Positions 1 to 11,363 of a stretch of 64,000 nt of DNA are shown here, piece by piece. Numbering within the stretch: position 1 is the first letter of the stretch; each line of letters starts with the position of its first letter. Under the pieces are notes generated by a model, which did not search any database, was not told the origin of the DNA, and was given only the letters and a program-made list of their open reading frames with translations. The position numbers and the translations under genes were made by a program. The stretch is from Bolinopsis microptera (lineage: Eukaryota; Ctenophora; Tentaculata; Lobata; Bolinopsidae), in NCBI RefSeq assembly GCF_026151205.1, contig NC_087077.1, forward strand, positions 19,008,975 to 19,072,974, written 5' to 3'.

Positions 1-25
1 CATTGACAAGTCTCCGTGTTACAGC

Positions 26-556
26 GTTTTTGGGGCGGTAGGTTTACAGGAATAATTAGGATCTGGGGCAGGGAAAAGAAAAAATATCAAGTACGCGCAT
101 AGTTTTTGGGTCGGCAGGTTTACAGGAATAATTAGGATCTGGGGCAGGGAAAAGAAAAAATATCAAGTACGCGCATAGTTTTTGGGTCGGCAGGTTTACA
201 GGAATAATTAGGATCTGGGGCAGGGAAAAGAAAAAATATCAAGTACGCGCATAGTTTTTGGGTCGGCAGGTTTACAGGAATAATTAGGATCTGGGGCAGG
301 GAAAATAAAAATATCAGGTACGCACATAGTTTTTGGGGCGGCAGGTTTACAGGAATAATTAGGATCTGGAGCAGGGAAAATAAAAATATCAGGTACGCAC
401 ATAGTTTTTGGGGCGGCAGGTTTACAAGAATAATTAGGATCTGGAGCAGGGAAAATAAAAATATCAGGTACGCACATAGTTTTTGGGGCGGCAGGTTTAC
501 AGGAATAATTAGGTTCTGGAGCAGGGAAAATATAAAAATCAAGTACGCACATAGTT
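26..556. repeat. 75/76-bp tandem repeat, about 7 copies
   Basis: The anchor GTTTTTGGG recurs at 26, 102, 178, 254, 329, 404, 479 and (partial) 554. Two subtypes are seen: a 76-bp form in the left half (CGCGCATAG end) and a 75-bp form in the right half (CGCACATAG end). This suggests two rounds of local amplification. Both strands are open through the array, which is a by-product of periodicity rather than coding. It lies in or beyond the last visible QARS intron. Confidence 0.95.
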
Positions 557-1353
557 AGGCTGGCTTCCGCGGAATGAACCCATATTTATGAAAGCTGTAA
601 TTTTTTGATTTCTAAAATCATTTCCTGAAAGCCTATTTTATTTACACGCTCCGCGGCATTTATACAGCGTCTTAATATCCGCTATCGTCAGTGTCACATA
701 TTCACATTGTTGGATGTAATTTCTGAATTTTATCAAAAAATTAGCATCAAAACCTGCTACAAATATGTTACAATTTCTTTAAATATCATTTCTTATTGCT
801 AAATTTCCTTTCCTTAAGCCTAATTTTCAAACTTTACAGGGTAATGCACCTTGAATCTGCAATCGACACAATAATTTCATGCTAGAATGTTTCAATTTAT
901 TTTGTTTAATTCTTCCGGAAGCTTCCCTTATCAAACTTTTCATTTGGAGCTGTACGTGCTCACGACTGAATACTTAAAATGTTGTTATCACTTCAAATTT
1001 AATAAATACCGTCTGCCCTCGCCCCTCATAGCCACTCAGAGCTTCGGTCATAAATAATTTATTCCTAGCTTTTTGTAAAATCCGGATTGGAGTATTGTTT
1101 ATAAGTCGCATTGTTGTAATGTATTCTGTGTAAAATTATCTTTATCCCGGTTACTGCGACAAGTAAAAATGCTCTTATTAGGGAAAGGAGTTTACTCGAC
1201 GTTTCAATGTAACTACATCGTATTCATGATCTTTAAAAAAAGTGTTACAAAATCTTTTTGGCACCTTTTTTATTTTAACACACCGAATCGGAATCCAACC
1301 GAATTCCACAAATTCTATAAAATATATTTCTTGTGTATTTGCACGACACTTAC
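557..1353. other. QARS intronic sequence, no gene seen
   Basis: AT-rich unique sequence following the last QARS exon found. I searched the minus strand for the remaining C-terminal QARS exon and did not find it, so it probably lies left of the window. Confidence 0.6.
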
Positions 1354-4300
1354 CTCTTCGGGATCCTCTGGGCATCGGTGATTGAACAGTCTGCTGTATT
1401 CTCTTACCTCCGCTACTACGTAATTACTTAACCACTAAAAAATGCGGAAATTATGTAATTCATCATAATTTGTACGTAATAATTATACGACATGCGATGT
1501 ATGATGTCATCATTGCCAATTATCGAATTTTGTAATGTTGTATCTGCATTACGATTACCTGACTGCAAGATGTAAGTTCTCAACTTTAAATTTAATCGTT
1601 GGTGAGTTAATTTTTATGAGACTTGCTAACACATGTATGCCATATTCATTATTCATAGCCACTTTTGGTAATTGTGCCGGTTTCTCGTTGTGAAATATAC
1701 ATTCAGTTCTGTTCGGGTGAAGACTCAATCGTTCTCTCCAACGATGTCGGCGCCAATATTTATTGTTTTTAAGGCCCCATAATTTCATGTTTATTAGTCT
1801 AGTTGAGGGGTGGTATTATTTACGTCTATATTAAAAATTTTGCTTTAATCTCAGAGAGCGGATTTTTAATAGGAGTTGTCAATTTCTATTTGTATCTTAA
1901 TTAGATTTATTAATCTGATTGGCATCCGGTCCATAGTTCTACGTCATCAACTGCCCAGGAATATGTTTGGTAATCATTAATAAAACAGATTATGATGATG
2001 ATTGATGAAAACTAAGAAGAGTATCAAGTTTCCAAAGCTCACCTGGATAAAGGCTCTGGGTTTATTTGTGTCGTTCAGTTTTGTTAGTTTTACGTGCAGT
2101 TCCGATATCTCACCACTTGCGTCATAATCCACTTTTACCACCGCTGCAACCATTCCCACGTGCTTCAGACCCACTGTTTGGTCGGTGGACAGTCTCCGGT
2201 AATCTGCAAAGTAATGTCACTATAATCTGGAATTTATTGAGGATTCTTTTCATTAGAAATACCCCAGTAGTCTGTAGTTTAAATCTGAGAGTTTCTGGCA
2301 TATCTTCAAGGTTTTATCTCTAAAGATTATGCGTACAAGTTCCTGTCACTAGGAGCCTGGAGCATTGATCCTAATGATCACAACGAATATTATTAAATTC
2401 CCCGTAATAATGCAAGGATTGAGAGTTAAAACTGTCTGATAAGATTTAATTCTCAGAGTCGAAATATTTTCAAACATCATTGGTAAATATTAGTAATAAG
2501 ATTAGTTCCCCTACAATAAGTTGATGAAATGAATGGAAATTCATAAGACTAAGGGTACAATAATTTATGCTCATGAATTCAGAGAATTCAAAATATTTAA
2601 AGAATTATTAAATTAAGTTTATCTTGAACCACAGATTTATAAAAACATGTTTCATCTCGTTTCTTTTATTTTCTGAATTCTTTTGATCATGCCTCGCTTT
2701 TAAATCTAATTCGCCACTACTTTTTTCTAATATTTCAAGCATCTATTAACTGAAATAAATAACGAACTTAAAATGTTCGATGGTCCCTGAGCTCAGTATT
2801 AAGTAATCAGAGTCATACTGCATTATTACATTCCTCCGAGAGGCACGTCATTTGTATTTTTGATCCATAGGCCCCTAATCCTTAGCAAATTAAATGATCC
2901 GAGTGACGTCATGACAAAACTTCAATAATGAATTCCTCTTTTAGCATATAAATGCTATTGTGCACCAGGTATTTGTAATTGTCTCTACTAAAATTCTGAC
3001 GAATAACTTAATTCATTCTTTACATTTTTCAGGCTCCTCGCAAATCTGACGCACATACGGGGCAAATGATCTCTTTGTGAGGGCTTTATTAATTTTGACG
3101 CACTGAAAATTTTGATTTAGTCACTCACTTTTTCTATAAAACATTTGATTCTATTAATAGAGAGATCAAGAGTGAAATTATCTCCTTGACACAGACTTTA
3201 TTGTGATCGTTTACGAACGGTTCTGCATATTATACAATATCCTTATTCTTAGAAGTGATCGTAATCTTCATATAGTCATTAAAATGTCACATACGGGGCA
3301 AATGATCTTTGTGAGGGCTTTATTAATTTTGTTTACGAATTTTCAGGCAAAATTTTTCCGTTGAATTTTTCATCAATCTTTCTTTTCTTGGAACGATAAC
3401 TTCAGTCATCTAGACAGAATATTTAGCGTAAATAATTCGCCTCTTTACGTAAAAGGAATTCAATTTCAGTTTTCGACTGTCGTTTAAATATCCGTTTCTT
3501 TACAGTTTTTAGGGCCGGAAATACTATTTGGAGCATCTTTGCGGACCATTAGCGTGATTTTTTAATTAATATTTTGATTTCGTTCTAATTTTATCCATGA
3601 ATTATTATTGCTCATTCCGGTTAATACCCTTCATTTCGTTGAACTCTTTATAGGGGGGGGGGGGGGGGGGGGGGGTTGACATGTCCGGACATATACTTTA
3701 TATTACCAAGGAGCTTATAAATAATAACCGCATATCATTAACTCAGTAGCAAGATGGTCCGACTTATCGTTCTGATTATAATGGCAACGCTGCTGCTGGC
3801 TGCACTCGGTAACCCGGGTAAACCGGGTAGAGGAGGACGAGGGGACGAGGCTAGAGGCAAGAAACCTGTTGCCATGTGCAGATATCTTGACAACTGCAAC
3901 TTTCCTTTCTTTCCTTGGTGTCTCCAGGTTGGTCTGATTTCAGTTTCACTTGATTGTGCACCAACATTTGCTTTGAATGTGAAGGATGCTAGGAAGCAGG
4001 ATAATGATATTTTTGAATTTTAGTCCCCATGTTCTTCTTATTATATAATAATGTTTTATCCAGTTGTTCCCTCAGGACTTCAATGTAGCTGCAACAGGAC
4101 GAACCATCTTGTACAGCCGACCCCGCTCTGGCCTCCTCACCTCCGGAACCAAGAAACGAGACAAGATGGGGTCTATAGTGCTGTTCAGTGAAGAGGAGGA
4201 AGTGATAGAGCTGACGCTGGAGATGGCACTCGCTAAAAGTAGGAATGAGGCGGCCCAAATGTTCGTCACTGTGTTTAGATCTATGTGCCCTGATTTCCTA

Positions 4301-7300
4301 GCAGACATAACATTGTGTGACCCGATGTTCACACACGACGAGGCTTTCCCTATCTTTGATTCGTGCGACGTGTTCCTCAAAGACACGGAACAAAAGATCA
4401 ACTTCAATTCCTTGAGACTGGAAACTGACGGAGTTTTTCTGCAGCTGTTCTTCAACGACGTTGAGATAGGGAAACTGGCTCTGCCGCATATTGGCTGTGA
4501 CGTCACTGCCCCCCGAGTGGAAATTACCAAGGTCGGTTTTACAAACAAGCCCCGCTCCATGTCCCAATCTCCAATGTGCTGCAACTAGGAACGAGACTTC
4601 TGTACCCTCATGATCTAAACTGACAAACATTGTTAAGTTCATTTTCTGCAGAAATATCAACAAATCATCAGAACAATGACTGACGAGAAATGATATAAGA
4701 GACAAATTGGACATCTTCCAAGTTTAGTTTTATGAGTATTATTCGTTAATTATATAGGCACCGCACAATATTTTTAATTACATCAATGAGTAACAGCTCG
4801 GAGAGCTTCAAGGGAGCCCTGAGCGAATTAAATGGTGTTTTACATAACATCTTTCAAACTTCTGATTTGCACCACATTCCACAACCTAAACAATTAGAGC
4901 TTTTATGTGAAACATTTCATCCATAATATTCATTAGAAAATGTTAAATTCAATCTCATGGAGTTGTGGGATAGGGTCAGACTATTTATATATTTGATTTA
5001 TACATTATGTGGACCATTCTTTGATTTTCATCTTATTTCCAACAGTTTTCGTGAGCAAAATACCCAAGAAACTAAGCAAATTACAATGTAAATATGGACA
5101 AAGATAATTTAAAATGATAAAATCGTGATCATAAAACTACAGCACCACTGATTTTAAGTTCATTAAATATGGAATTACTCTTAGAATTCCAGATACATAG
5201 CCGCATGGAAACTATAGTTCAACAGATGAGCAAAAACATATCCATCATAAACGGCTCCCGCTTCATTATTTCCAACCGTTCGTTGTTATGGCTAGTGAGA
5301 TGATTTCACTGGTATTAATGTGCCTGGTTTTGGGAATTGAAGCCTTGAAGTGCTCCAAGCTCAAGGACAAGACGAACCCATTCAATGTTGCAGCTAAAGG
5401 TCGCTTCGTTTCTTTCTCATTCAGAACTACTGGTACTGGAACAAATAAGCAAGATATTGGAGATATCTTGCTGATGAATCACTTGGATCAACCTCTTATC
5501 TCTATGAAACTAACGGTGAAACTAGGGAGAAGGGGTAATCATCAGGTTAGTTACCATAGTAACACTACTAGTTACCATAGTAAGGTATCCCTTCTTGCAA
5601 ACATCACTAACTGGACCCCATGCACGGATGGAACTAAAGGCTCACAATGTAGCCTGACCTCAACCCTATCAGATGTTTACCCGATCATGGATGATTGTAA
5701 CTTCAACTTCACTGCCTCCACGGGGGGGGGGGGGGCCAATGACTACCAATGGCCCCCCCCCCTCCACCTACGGTATCCAGGCTCTAGAGTTGGAAGAGGA
5801 GGGCGACTTCTTGGTGCTCTCGGTTAATAAGAAGAGAGTTGGAAATATTGCACGGCCCAAGATATCCTGTAGTTCTGACATTCAGGAGACGGTGAAGGGA
5901 ATATCGGGATCAGGCTCCTTATACAGTTGTAACTGATTATAATTCAGCAGGACCTTTCCCTCTGGGTAGATAAGACGAGTGAAGGAAGATAAGATGGAAT
6001 GGACTTGCGGAATCTATATTATATTACGATGTTCTGATACTATGATGTTTATTGTTTAACCACATTATATTCAATCCGTATTTTCATCCTGTGAAAAATT
6101 AGTGTTCCCAGTATTCCCAGTATTAATAAACTTATTGCATTAAATTTGGTTCAACTTATCAATCAGTGATGATTAAAAATGATCCATACCGATGATTTAA
6201 TCTGACTGGTATCTTATTCTACCTTGGTCTCTTACCTTTGTCGGCGGTGGTCCTGAAGTCAGATCTATCAATGTAGAAAGTATTTTTAATAGAGATGTCA
6301 TGCGAGGCTTCCTGTCCAGGGATGTCAGGAACTGTCGCAGAGTATGGTAACTTCTCCTCACTATTTACCACCTGAAAAATAAAACAGAGGAACATGAGAA
6401 AACATTCATTACCAAGCACAAATTTCCAAACCTTCATAGGTAAAAAGGCACGTCTGGAATAACAATTTACGATACAACTCTGCAATTCTACAACCATAAT
6501 GAAAGAAGATATGCTCAGTACTCACAATGACTTTGAGTGGACTAAGAACAGCCATGACCCTGCCGGCAGTAAGGTTCAGCTCATCCCTAACACACGCCTC
6601 CAACATGAGGGGATCAAGTTGCGTCAGAGCACCAGTCAGTCCCAGCTTCTTAACAAAAGTGTTGATCGCTTGCGGAGGAAAGCCTCTCCTCCTCAGAGCT
6701 GTCAAAGTAAACAACCTCGGATCATCGTAATCTGCCACCAGCCCCTCAGCGATCAGTTTAGCGATCTTCCTTTTGCTCATGATGGTGTAGCCTATGTTTA
6801 AACGGCCATATTCCCATTGAACCGGACAGTATTGTTCGAGAACATTACACAACCAGTAGTAACTGCTTCTCCGGTTCTGGAACTCCTTGGTACAGAGCGA
6901 GTGGGTGATGTCCTCGAAGGAATCACATAGGCAGTGAGTGTAATCGTAGGTGGGATAAATGCACCAGGCATCCCCGGTGCGATGGTGGGCGATGTATTTA
7001 ATCCTGTACGCTACCGGGTCTTGTTTTCCTTCCTCCAACACACATTTCATCCTCAGTGTAGCTGTTCCTTCATCAAACTTCCCGTGTTTCATGTCTTCGA
7101 ACAGTAGGAGCGACTCTTCAATCGGTCTATCTCTCCAGGAGGAGGCTTTCACTTCAAATCCTTTCATTTCATCAGCTGTCTGGTGGCAAACGTAGGCATG
7201 ACCAGACTTAATCAGGTTAACAGCTAAGTCGTACAGAGCCTGGAAGTTGTCGGAAGAGTGAGTGACTTTGTAAGGAGTGTAGCCCAACCACGTGACCATG

Positions 7301-8491
7301 TCTAGGATAGACGTGAAAAACTTCTCCTCCTCTTTTTCTGGGTTCGTGTCGTCGTAACGCAAGAAACACACCCCTTCGTGCGACTTGGCAAACCCAAAAT
7401 TAATGTTGATAGCTTTAGCGTGACCGATGTGCAGAATTCCATTGGGTTCGGGAGGGAACCTGGTCCTGATTTTCCCGCCAGTTCTTTCCAAGTGCTCTTT
7501 CATCAACCTCATCGTGTGGTCCGTAATGACGTAGCCCTCTGTCGTGTAATTTTCGCCAGGTTTGTGGAACCCACTGAAAGACATGTCTTGCGGTTCTTCT
7601 GCTTTTACTTCCTTGGCAACGGCTGCCGGCTTCTTTTCAGCTTTCTTCTGTTTAATTTTTTGGACAGGTTTGTTATCTTCGTCAGTTTTGGAGCCCAGAA
7701 GTGCTGCTATTTGAGACTCTATCTCCGCTTTCACGAGCTTTCCGTCTGCCCATTTGAGTTCCTTCCGGATCATTCCCATTAGAGAACCACTGTTAAACCT
7801 GAGTTGTAGAAAATTTATTAGTACAAAATTTAGGAATATGATTTCAAGAACACGGAAAAAAGGGGTAGAAAGATCTAGAAAAACATGTAAATATATTTCT
7901 AGGCATATTATGCAATCCAAACCTGTATCTCTGAGTTTTTATCTGTCCAAGGTTTTTCTCTATCTTCTCTAGTACAGCCTCTTTTATCTGCTCAGGAGTC
8001 ACCGTCACACCAACTCCACAAGCGTTTTCTAGAGCATCCAATTCGAATTTCACGGGGTTTGCTTTCACATATTCCATTGCCGCTACAAGCTGCATATCGT
8101 TCATTATCTGTAACAAAGAATTATGATCATTAATAGAGAAAAACGATGTTAAATTTTAAGATTCCTGCAGCGAAAATAGCGACTTGTATCGTTACCATAA
8201 TTACTTTTGAATGTAAAATCGCACGACGCACGATCAACAAAATTACGTCAAATAAATTTTAGAATCCCCAACCTTCTTCTGGAGAATAAGACCATATATT
8301 GCCGGCAAATGCTCCTTCTTCTTCAGTTTACCAGCAAGACTGTAAATCAGAGTGCCAGTGTTCTTATCAATCTCCACATTTTTCTCATCAGCTTCACTTA
8401 TCATTTGGTTGAGGGTGGTGCAGAGAACTGCATTTTTCTCTGTGTCTTTTATCTTAGCTTCACTGAGGCCAAGTCTCGATAGGGCAGACAT
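1354..8491 (-). CDS. QARS1: Glutaminyl-tRNA synthetase, cytosolic (exons 1-6, 3' end outside window)
   Basis: Attaches glutamine to tRNA(Gln) in the cytosol. Exons on the minus strand are 8491-8273, 8107-7923, 7798-6526, 6371-6236, 2203-2043 and 1434-1354. All have GT-AG borders and the phases join exactly, giving about 685 residues. The eukaryotic N-terminal GlnRS domain covers roughly residues 1-200, with a Lys/Glu-rich linker. The class I HIGH motif is in [15 protein letters not shown] (near residue 258) and the KMSKS equivalent is IMSKRK (near 475). The anticodon-binding domain starts in exon 4. Exon 5 (VGLKHVGM) and exon 6 ([11 protein letters not shown]) match the C-terminal barrel of animal QARS. 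About 85-90 C-terminal residues are missing and must be beyond position 1. The start is the ATG at 8491, giving [11 protein letters not shown], the usual N-terminus. Intron 4 (6235-2204) holds two plus-strand genes. Confidence 0.95.
1435..2042. other. QARS intron 5
   Basis: A 608-bp intron between exons 5 and 6 (minus strand). A 77-codon open frame inside it (1555-1788, minus) has no protein-like features that I recognise and is not in QARS frame. Confidence 0.7.
2204..3652. other. Distal half of QARS intron 4, no gene; short direct duplication
   Basis: AT-rich sequence with no exon that I can support. It contains a direct duplication of about 45 bp: 3052-3096 and 3288-3330 share CACATACGGGGCAAATGATC followed by TTTGTGAGGGCTTTATTAAT. 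The second copy is 2 nt shorter. Confidence 0.6.
3653..3675. repeat. Poly-G run, 23 nt
   Basis: An uninterrupted G run about 80 bp upstream of the secreted gene at 3754. It is one of several long G or C runs in this window, so its length may not be reliable. Confidence 0.9.
3754..4588 (+). CDS. Small secreted protein, paralogue 1 (unrecognised family)
   Basis: Two exons, 3754-3927 and 4076-4588, joined in phase 0 across a 148-bp GT-AG intron, giving 228 residues. Residues 1-19 are a clear signal peptide ([19 protein letters not shown]). A Gly/Arg/Lys-rich stretch follows, then Cys pairs and a core beginning DFNVAATGR. The protein ends SPMCCN. I do not recognise the family. The downstream gene at 5288 has the same plan: FNVAA-x-GR near the start of the core, an aspartate-Cys motif midway (FDSCDV versus MDDCNF), a matching beta-rich segment and a terminal Cys-Asn. 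Both are therefore likely paralogous secreted, disulphide-bonded proteins. The gene lies in antisense orientation inside QARS intron 4. No function is assigned. Confidence 0.8.
4589..5287. other. Spacer between the two secreted genes
   Basis: About 700 bp of AT-rich sequence. It presumably holds the 3' UTR of the first gene and the promoter of the second. No other feature is supported. Confidence 0.6.
5288..5936 (+). CDS. Small secreted protein, paralogue 2, with an apparent frameshift
   Basis: The frame opens at ATG 5288 with a signal peptide ([19 protein letters not shown]) and runs without an intron. The core FNVAAKGR matches the neighbour at 3754, and the C-terminal half ([20 protein letters not shown], ending SLYSCN) also matches it. 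The two halves are in different frames. The switch falls within a G14...C10 hairpin at 5722-5762, where one miscounted base would reconnect them. It is either a real frameshift or a homopolymer sequencing error. A 36-nt insert with repeated GTTACCATAGTAA-like sequence adds residues absent from paralogue 1. An AATAAA lies near 6125. The gene lies inside QARS intron 4, antisense to it. Confidence 0.7.
5722..5762. other. G14/C10 hairpin inside the secreted gene
   Basis: Fourteen Gs (5722-5735) pair with ten Cs (5753-5762). GGGGCCA and TGGCCCC arms flank an 11-nt loop. It coincides with the point where the reading frame changes. Confidence 0.85.
5937..6235. other. 3' flank of secreted gene 2 / QARS intron 4
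   Basis: Contains AATAAA near 6125, a plausible poly(A) signal for the plus-strand gene, and the minus-strand QARS exon 4 donor (GTAAG at 6235-6231). Confidence 0.6.
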
Positions 8492-8976
8492 AGTTCTGAG
8501 GTCGGAGATCACAGATCAGTCGATTTCTTTAATAATTGTTAACAAAAGCCTGAAATTTGTATTTTAAATGCAGGTCGCCTCATAATTCATACGCTGAATC
8601 AAAATATAACTTTTCAAATACCTGACTGATTTGATGATTTTAGATGCAGCTGATCTACTAAATGCGAACATACATGTTCATGTCTAAAGGGATATTCGTT
8701 TGTAAAAGCTGGTTTATGTTAAGCTTTTTAAGGAATCCATTATTCCTACTTTACGTCAATAAACGTCAAATAAACTACAAAATATTGAGTCACGTACGAT
8801 TATGAGCGCGCAAGTTGATAATCTGATATTTTGCGCTCTCTCGCCTAGATCATACTTGTTCGGCGATGGCGTCCACAAACAGATCAATAACACATTGCCA
8901 TTACTTATAAAACTGTCGCACCCTTACCTACCAAATTCTAAATATAAGTTCAAATCAAAATTCCGTTTTTAAAAAA
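8492..8976. promoter_or_regulatory. QARS upstream region
   Basis: A 485-bp gap between the QARS start and the stop of the upstream DNAJC4-like gene (both minus strand). It must hold the QARS 5' UTR and promoter and the 3' UTR of the other gene. I see no specific element that I can name. Confidence 0.4.
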
Positions 8977-10465
8977 TTAATAAGGCTGAAAAATATTCGT
9001 CACTCTTTGGACAACATGTGGACCATACTCTTCGTGTGGCAAAACGTCGAACCTGAAATAAAGCGGATAAATTGTCTTCCAGAGAAAGGGTTCAAACATT
9101 TCATATTTGTAGATAGTGCAGATCAAAACAGCCTAGCTGTGATCTAGTTGAGATAAGGATAAAACATAGATATCCTAGACCAGGAAATTTTAATTCCCAA
9201 GGGAAGGGAGTAGGCAACAATCGAGTTAATAACAAAGCGATCGAGTGCATTACTCACTCTAGCAAGTAAGTAATTTGGCTCATAATAAAGAATATTGTAC
9301 TGATTATCAGAATCCGTCTGTTTTTCAAGCGGATTTCTCTTAATCGCAGGGTTTTTCTGTGAGCGCTGAAAGTAATGAGATATAGGGTAGAGTCAACTCG
9401 AGCAGAAGAATAACAAATCATTGTCACAAATTCCAGATTTTTAAATATTTCTACATGCTAACATCAATCGTAAGTTCACAGATTTTAAAAATCTGTTACA
9501 CGCAAACATTCTTACTCACATGACAACTTGTTGTAACCAAATATCACTGTTCAAATTGGCATCAATCCTGCAAGAGTATTAGAGGTTAATGCTAATTTGA
9601 AGCACATGTTATACTGTTATTTTACCAAAAGACCATTTAAACCTACTGAGGGACAAGGAATACAAGGAATACAAGGAATACAAGGAATACAAGGAATACA
9701 AGGAATACAAGGAATACAAATTTCAAATCTTAAGTTACAACAGCAACTGTCAAGATAATAAATATAATAGTGTTATAACTCGCTCCTCTCCATAATGATA
9801 ATAATAATATCCACTAATATAAATAGAATTTTATTATATTGTGATCACTGACCTGTTGTCACCTTCCCACAAGTACACATCAGGTGGAGTACATGATCCG
9901 TCACGTGACCCAACGTCACGTGACCTCTCAACCTGTTTCAGGAGGGTTTGGTAGCAGTTGGTTAGGTTTAGGAACTCTTCATGTTTATCAGGGTGCAAGT
10001 CTGGGTGACACTGTAATATTTGATATTTCGTTAGATATCTTCGAAGTCAATGATATATACGATCAGGCAAATGCGAATAGATAAATTTCTCTGAACAACA
10101 ATTCAATGCAGCTTAGAATAAAACTGATATCAATTCTGGATAGGAAAAAAACAAGGAAAAAGATAAAGTCAAGTACCTGTTTTACTCTCTTAATATAAGC
10201 ATTTTTCAATTCTTCTTTAGTAAAACTTGCTGAAAGCCCGAAACCTGGACTACCTTTGGAAGCCAAAACTTGAGAACAACTGCAATGAGACAAAAATGTT
10301 AGCATCATCTGCAAATCAAAAATATCAAACAACTGCAATACACTGAAGATTGCTAGGATAAATTCGATGATAGGTTTAAAGATTTAAATAATATCCTCTC
10401 TCTCACCATCGTAAAGATACTATCTTTCTCAATCTTGTGATCCGACAGTGTGGTCTTAATAACAT
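8977..10465 (-). CDS. DNAJC4-like J-domain protein, copy B
   Basis: Six exons: 10465-10407, 10279-10177, 10010-9853, 9567-9520, 9365-9258 and 9052-8977, all GT-AG with exact phases, giving 183 residues. The N-terminus (MLLRPHCRITRLRKIVSLR) is Arg-rich and looks like a mitochondrial presequence. The J domain covers about residues 22-90, with the HPD triad at 56-58 (CHPDLHPDKH). This triad stimulates Hsp70 ATPase in the family. A single hydrophobic segment (ILIISTIFFIMSQITYLL, about 141-158) is probably a membrane anchor. J domain, linker, one transmembrane helix and short tail match DNAJC4. Exon 2 is 103 nt and the intron falls just before C-HPD, as in the neighbouring copy A, so this is a tandem duplicate. 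Copy B is shorter and more diverged, with an unusual J-domain start (SKGSPGFGLSA). Confidence 0.8.
9652..9719. repeat. 9-bp microsatellite (TACAAGGAA)n
   Basis: About 7.5 copies of a 9-bp unit inside intron 3 of DNAJC4-like copy B. Confidence 0.95.
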
Positions 10466-10960
10466 CCGAGCATTACATCTGACTAAATTTTTACTTTCAT
10501 TAGGTAAAATTAGAAATGATGATCAAATCAAAGAGAATTTTGTTTATGTATTTTATTATTTCAATCTGAAGTTAAGTATGCTATTCTCTGTCCCATCAGC
10601 ATCATATTTCCTAAAATTCACCAACTTTATAAAACACACGTAGATTGTAGAAAAGCAATATTTAAATAAAATTACCCGATTTCTGTAAAATTACAACAAG
10701 TACAGAACGTTTTTAGAGGGTCTAGTCTCTCGGCAGTACTATTACACTGCAAAATCATGGTAATAGTACTGCTATGCTGAATGCTTATAAATGAAAACTG
10801 ATCGAATGACCTCAAATAAAACTGTTTGTTGACTGATTGCTAATTTGGTATTAAATTCACCACTCTTTAGTTTTCCTTCTTAGTTAGAGAAACAATCGGA
10901 ATAATTGCACTAAAAATCAACTCGTGAAGCTGAATGGCGGATAGAGGCCTGCTGTTAATT
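10466..10960. other. Intergenic sequence between J-protein copies
   Basis: About 500 bp upstream of copy B. It presumably carries that gene's promoter. No further exon is supported here. Confidence 0.5.
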
Positions 10961-11156
10961 TCAAATATCGTCCTCTTTCGCATCTGAGCTTTTGTCTTTA
11001 TTTGACAATGATAGTTTCTTACTTCTAATGTCTAATGTTTGAAGTTTGCTGTCCTTTGGTCCATATACATATTTTACCAACGTTCCCATGACTTCATTCT
11101 GAATTTTCATATCTGATTCAAACTCAGACATTCTCCTCTTCCGTTCGTTTGTTTCA
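10961..11156 (-). CDS. Candidate alternative last exon of DNAJC4-like copy A
   Basis: A 196-nt open stretch begins after a TTACAG acceptor, reads 64 codons (ETNERKRRMSEFESD near the start, SDAKEDDI at the end) and stops with TGA. Its phase (one base completing a codon) fits the donor of copy A exon 5 (GTGAGT after 11978), exactly as the regular last exon at 11589 does. It could be an alternative last exon giving a 259-residue form, or the surviving exon of a third gene copy. The tail is Lys/Glu/Asp-rich, like the regular one. No transcript evidence is available. Confidence 0.5.
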
Positions 11157-11176
11157 CTGTAATTTGAGCGTGTTAA

Positions 11177-11217
11177 TCAGATATAGAGTATAGAGTATAG
11201 AGTATATAGAGTATAGC
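11177..11217. repeat. Short (TATAGAG)n-like microsatellite
   Basis: Several imperfect copies of AGAGTAT lie between the two alternative last exons of copy A. Confidence 0.75.
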
Positions 11218-11363
11218 ACTAAGCAACAGCTCCGGCCACCTCCTTATTCTTTAATTTTCAACAGATTCCAAATTCTCAATACAACAGATCCCAAGTAATA
11301 CAAAATCAAAATGATAAAGATGTTAGAACAAAATCCTTACAAATAAAATAGAAGAATTGAAAC

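Noticed and set aside
132-552. Open frames of 114-136 codons with repeated IFPAPDPNYSCKPA-like text
   Set aside because: Produced by the 75/76-bp tandem repeat; no start context, domain or splice evidence.
1555-1788. Open frame as a possible QARS exon
   Set aside because: Exon 6 splices directly in phase with exon 5, and this peptide has no resemblance to QARS.
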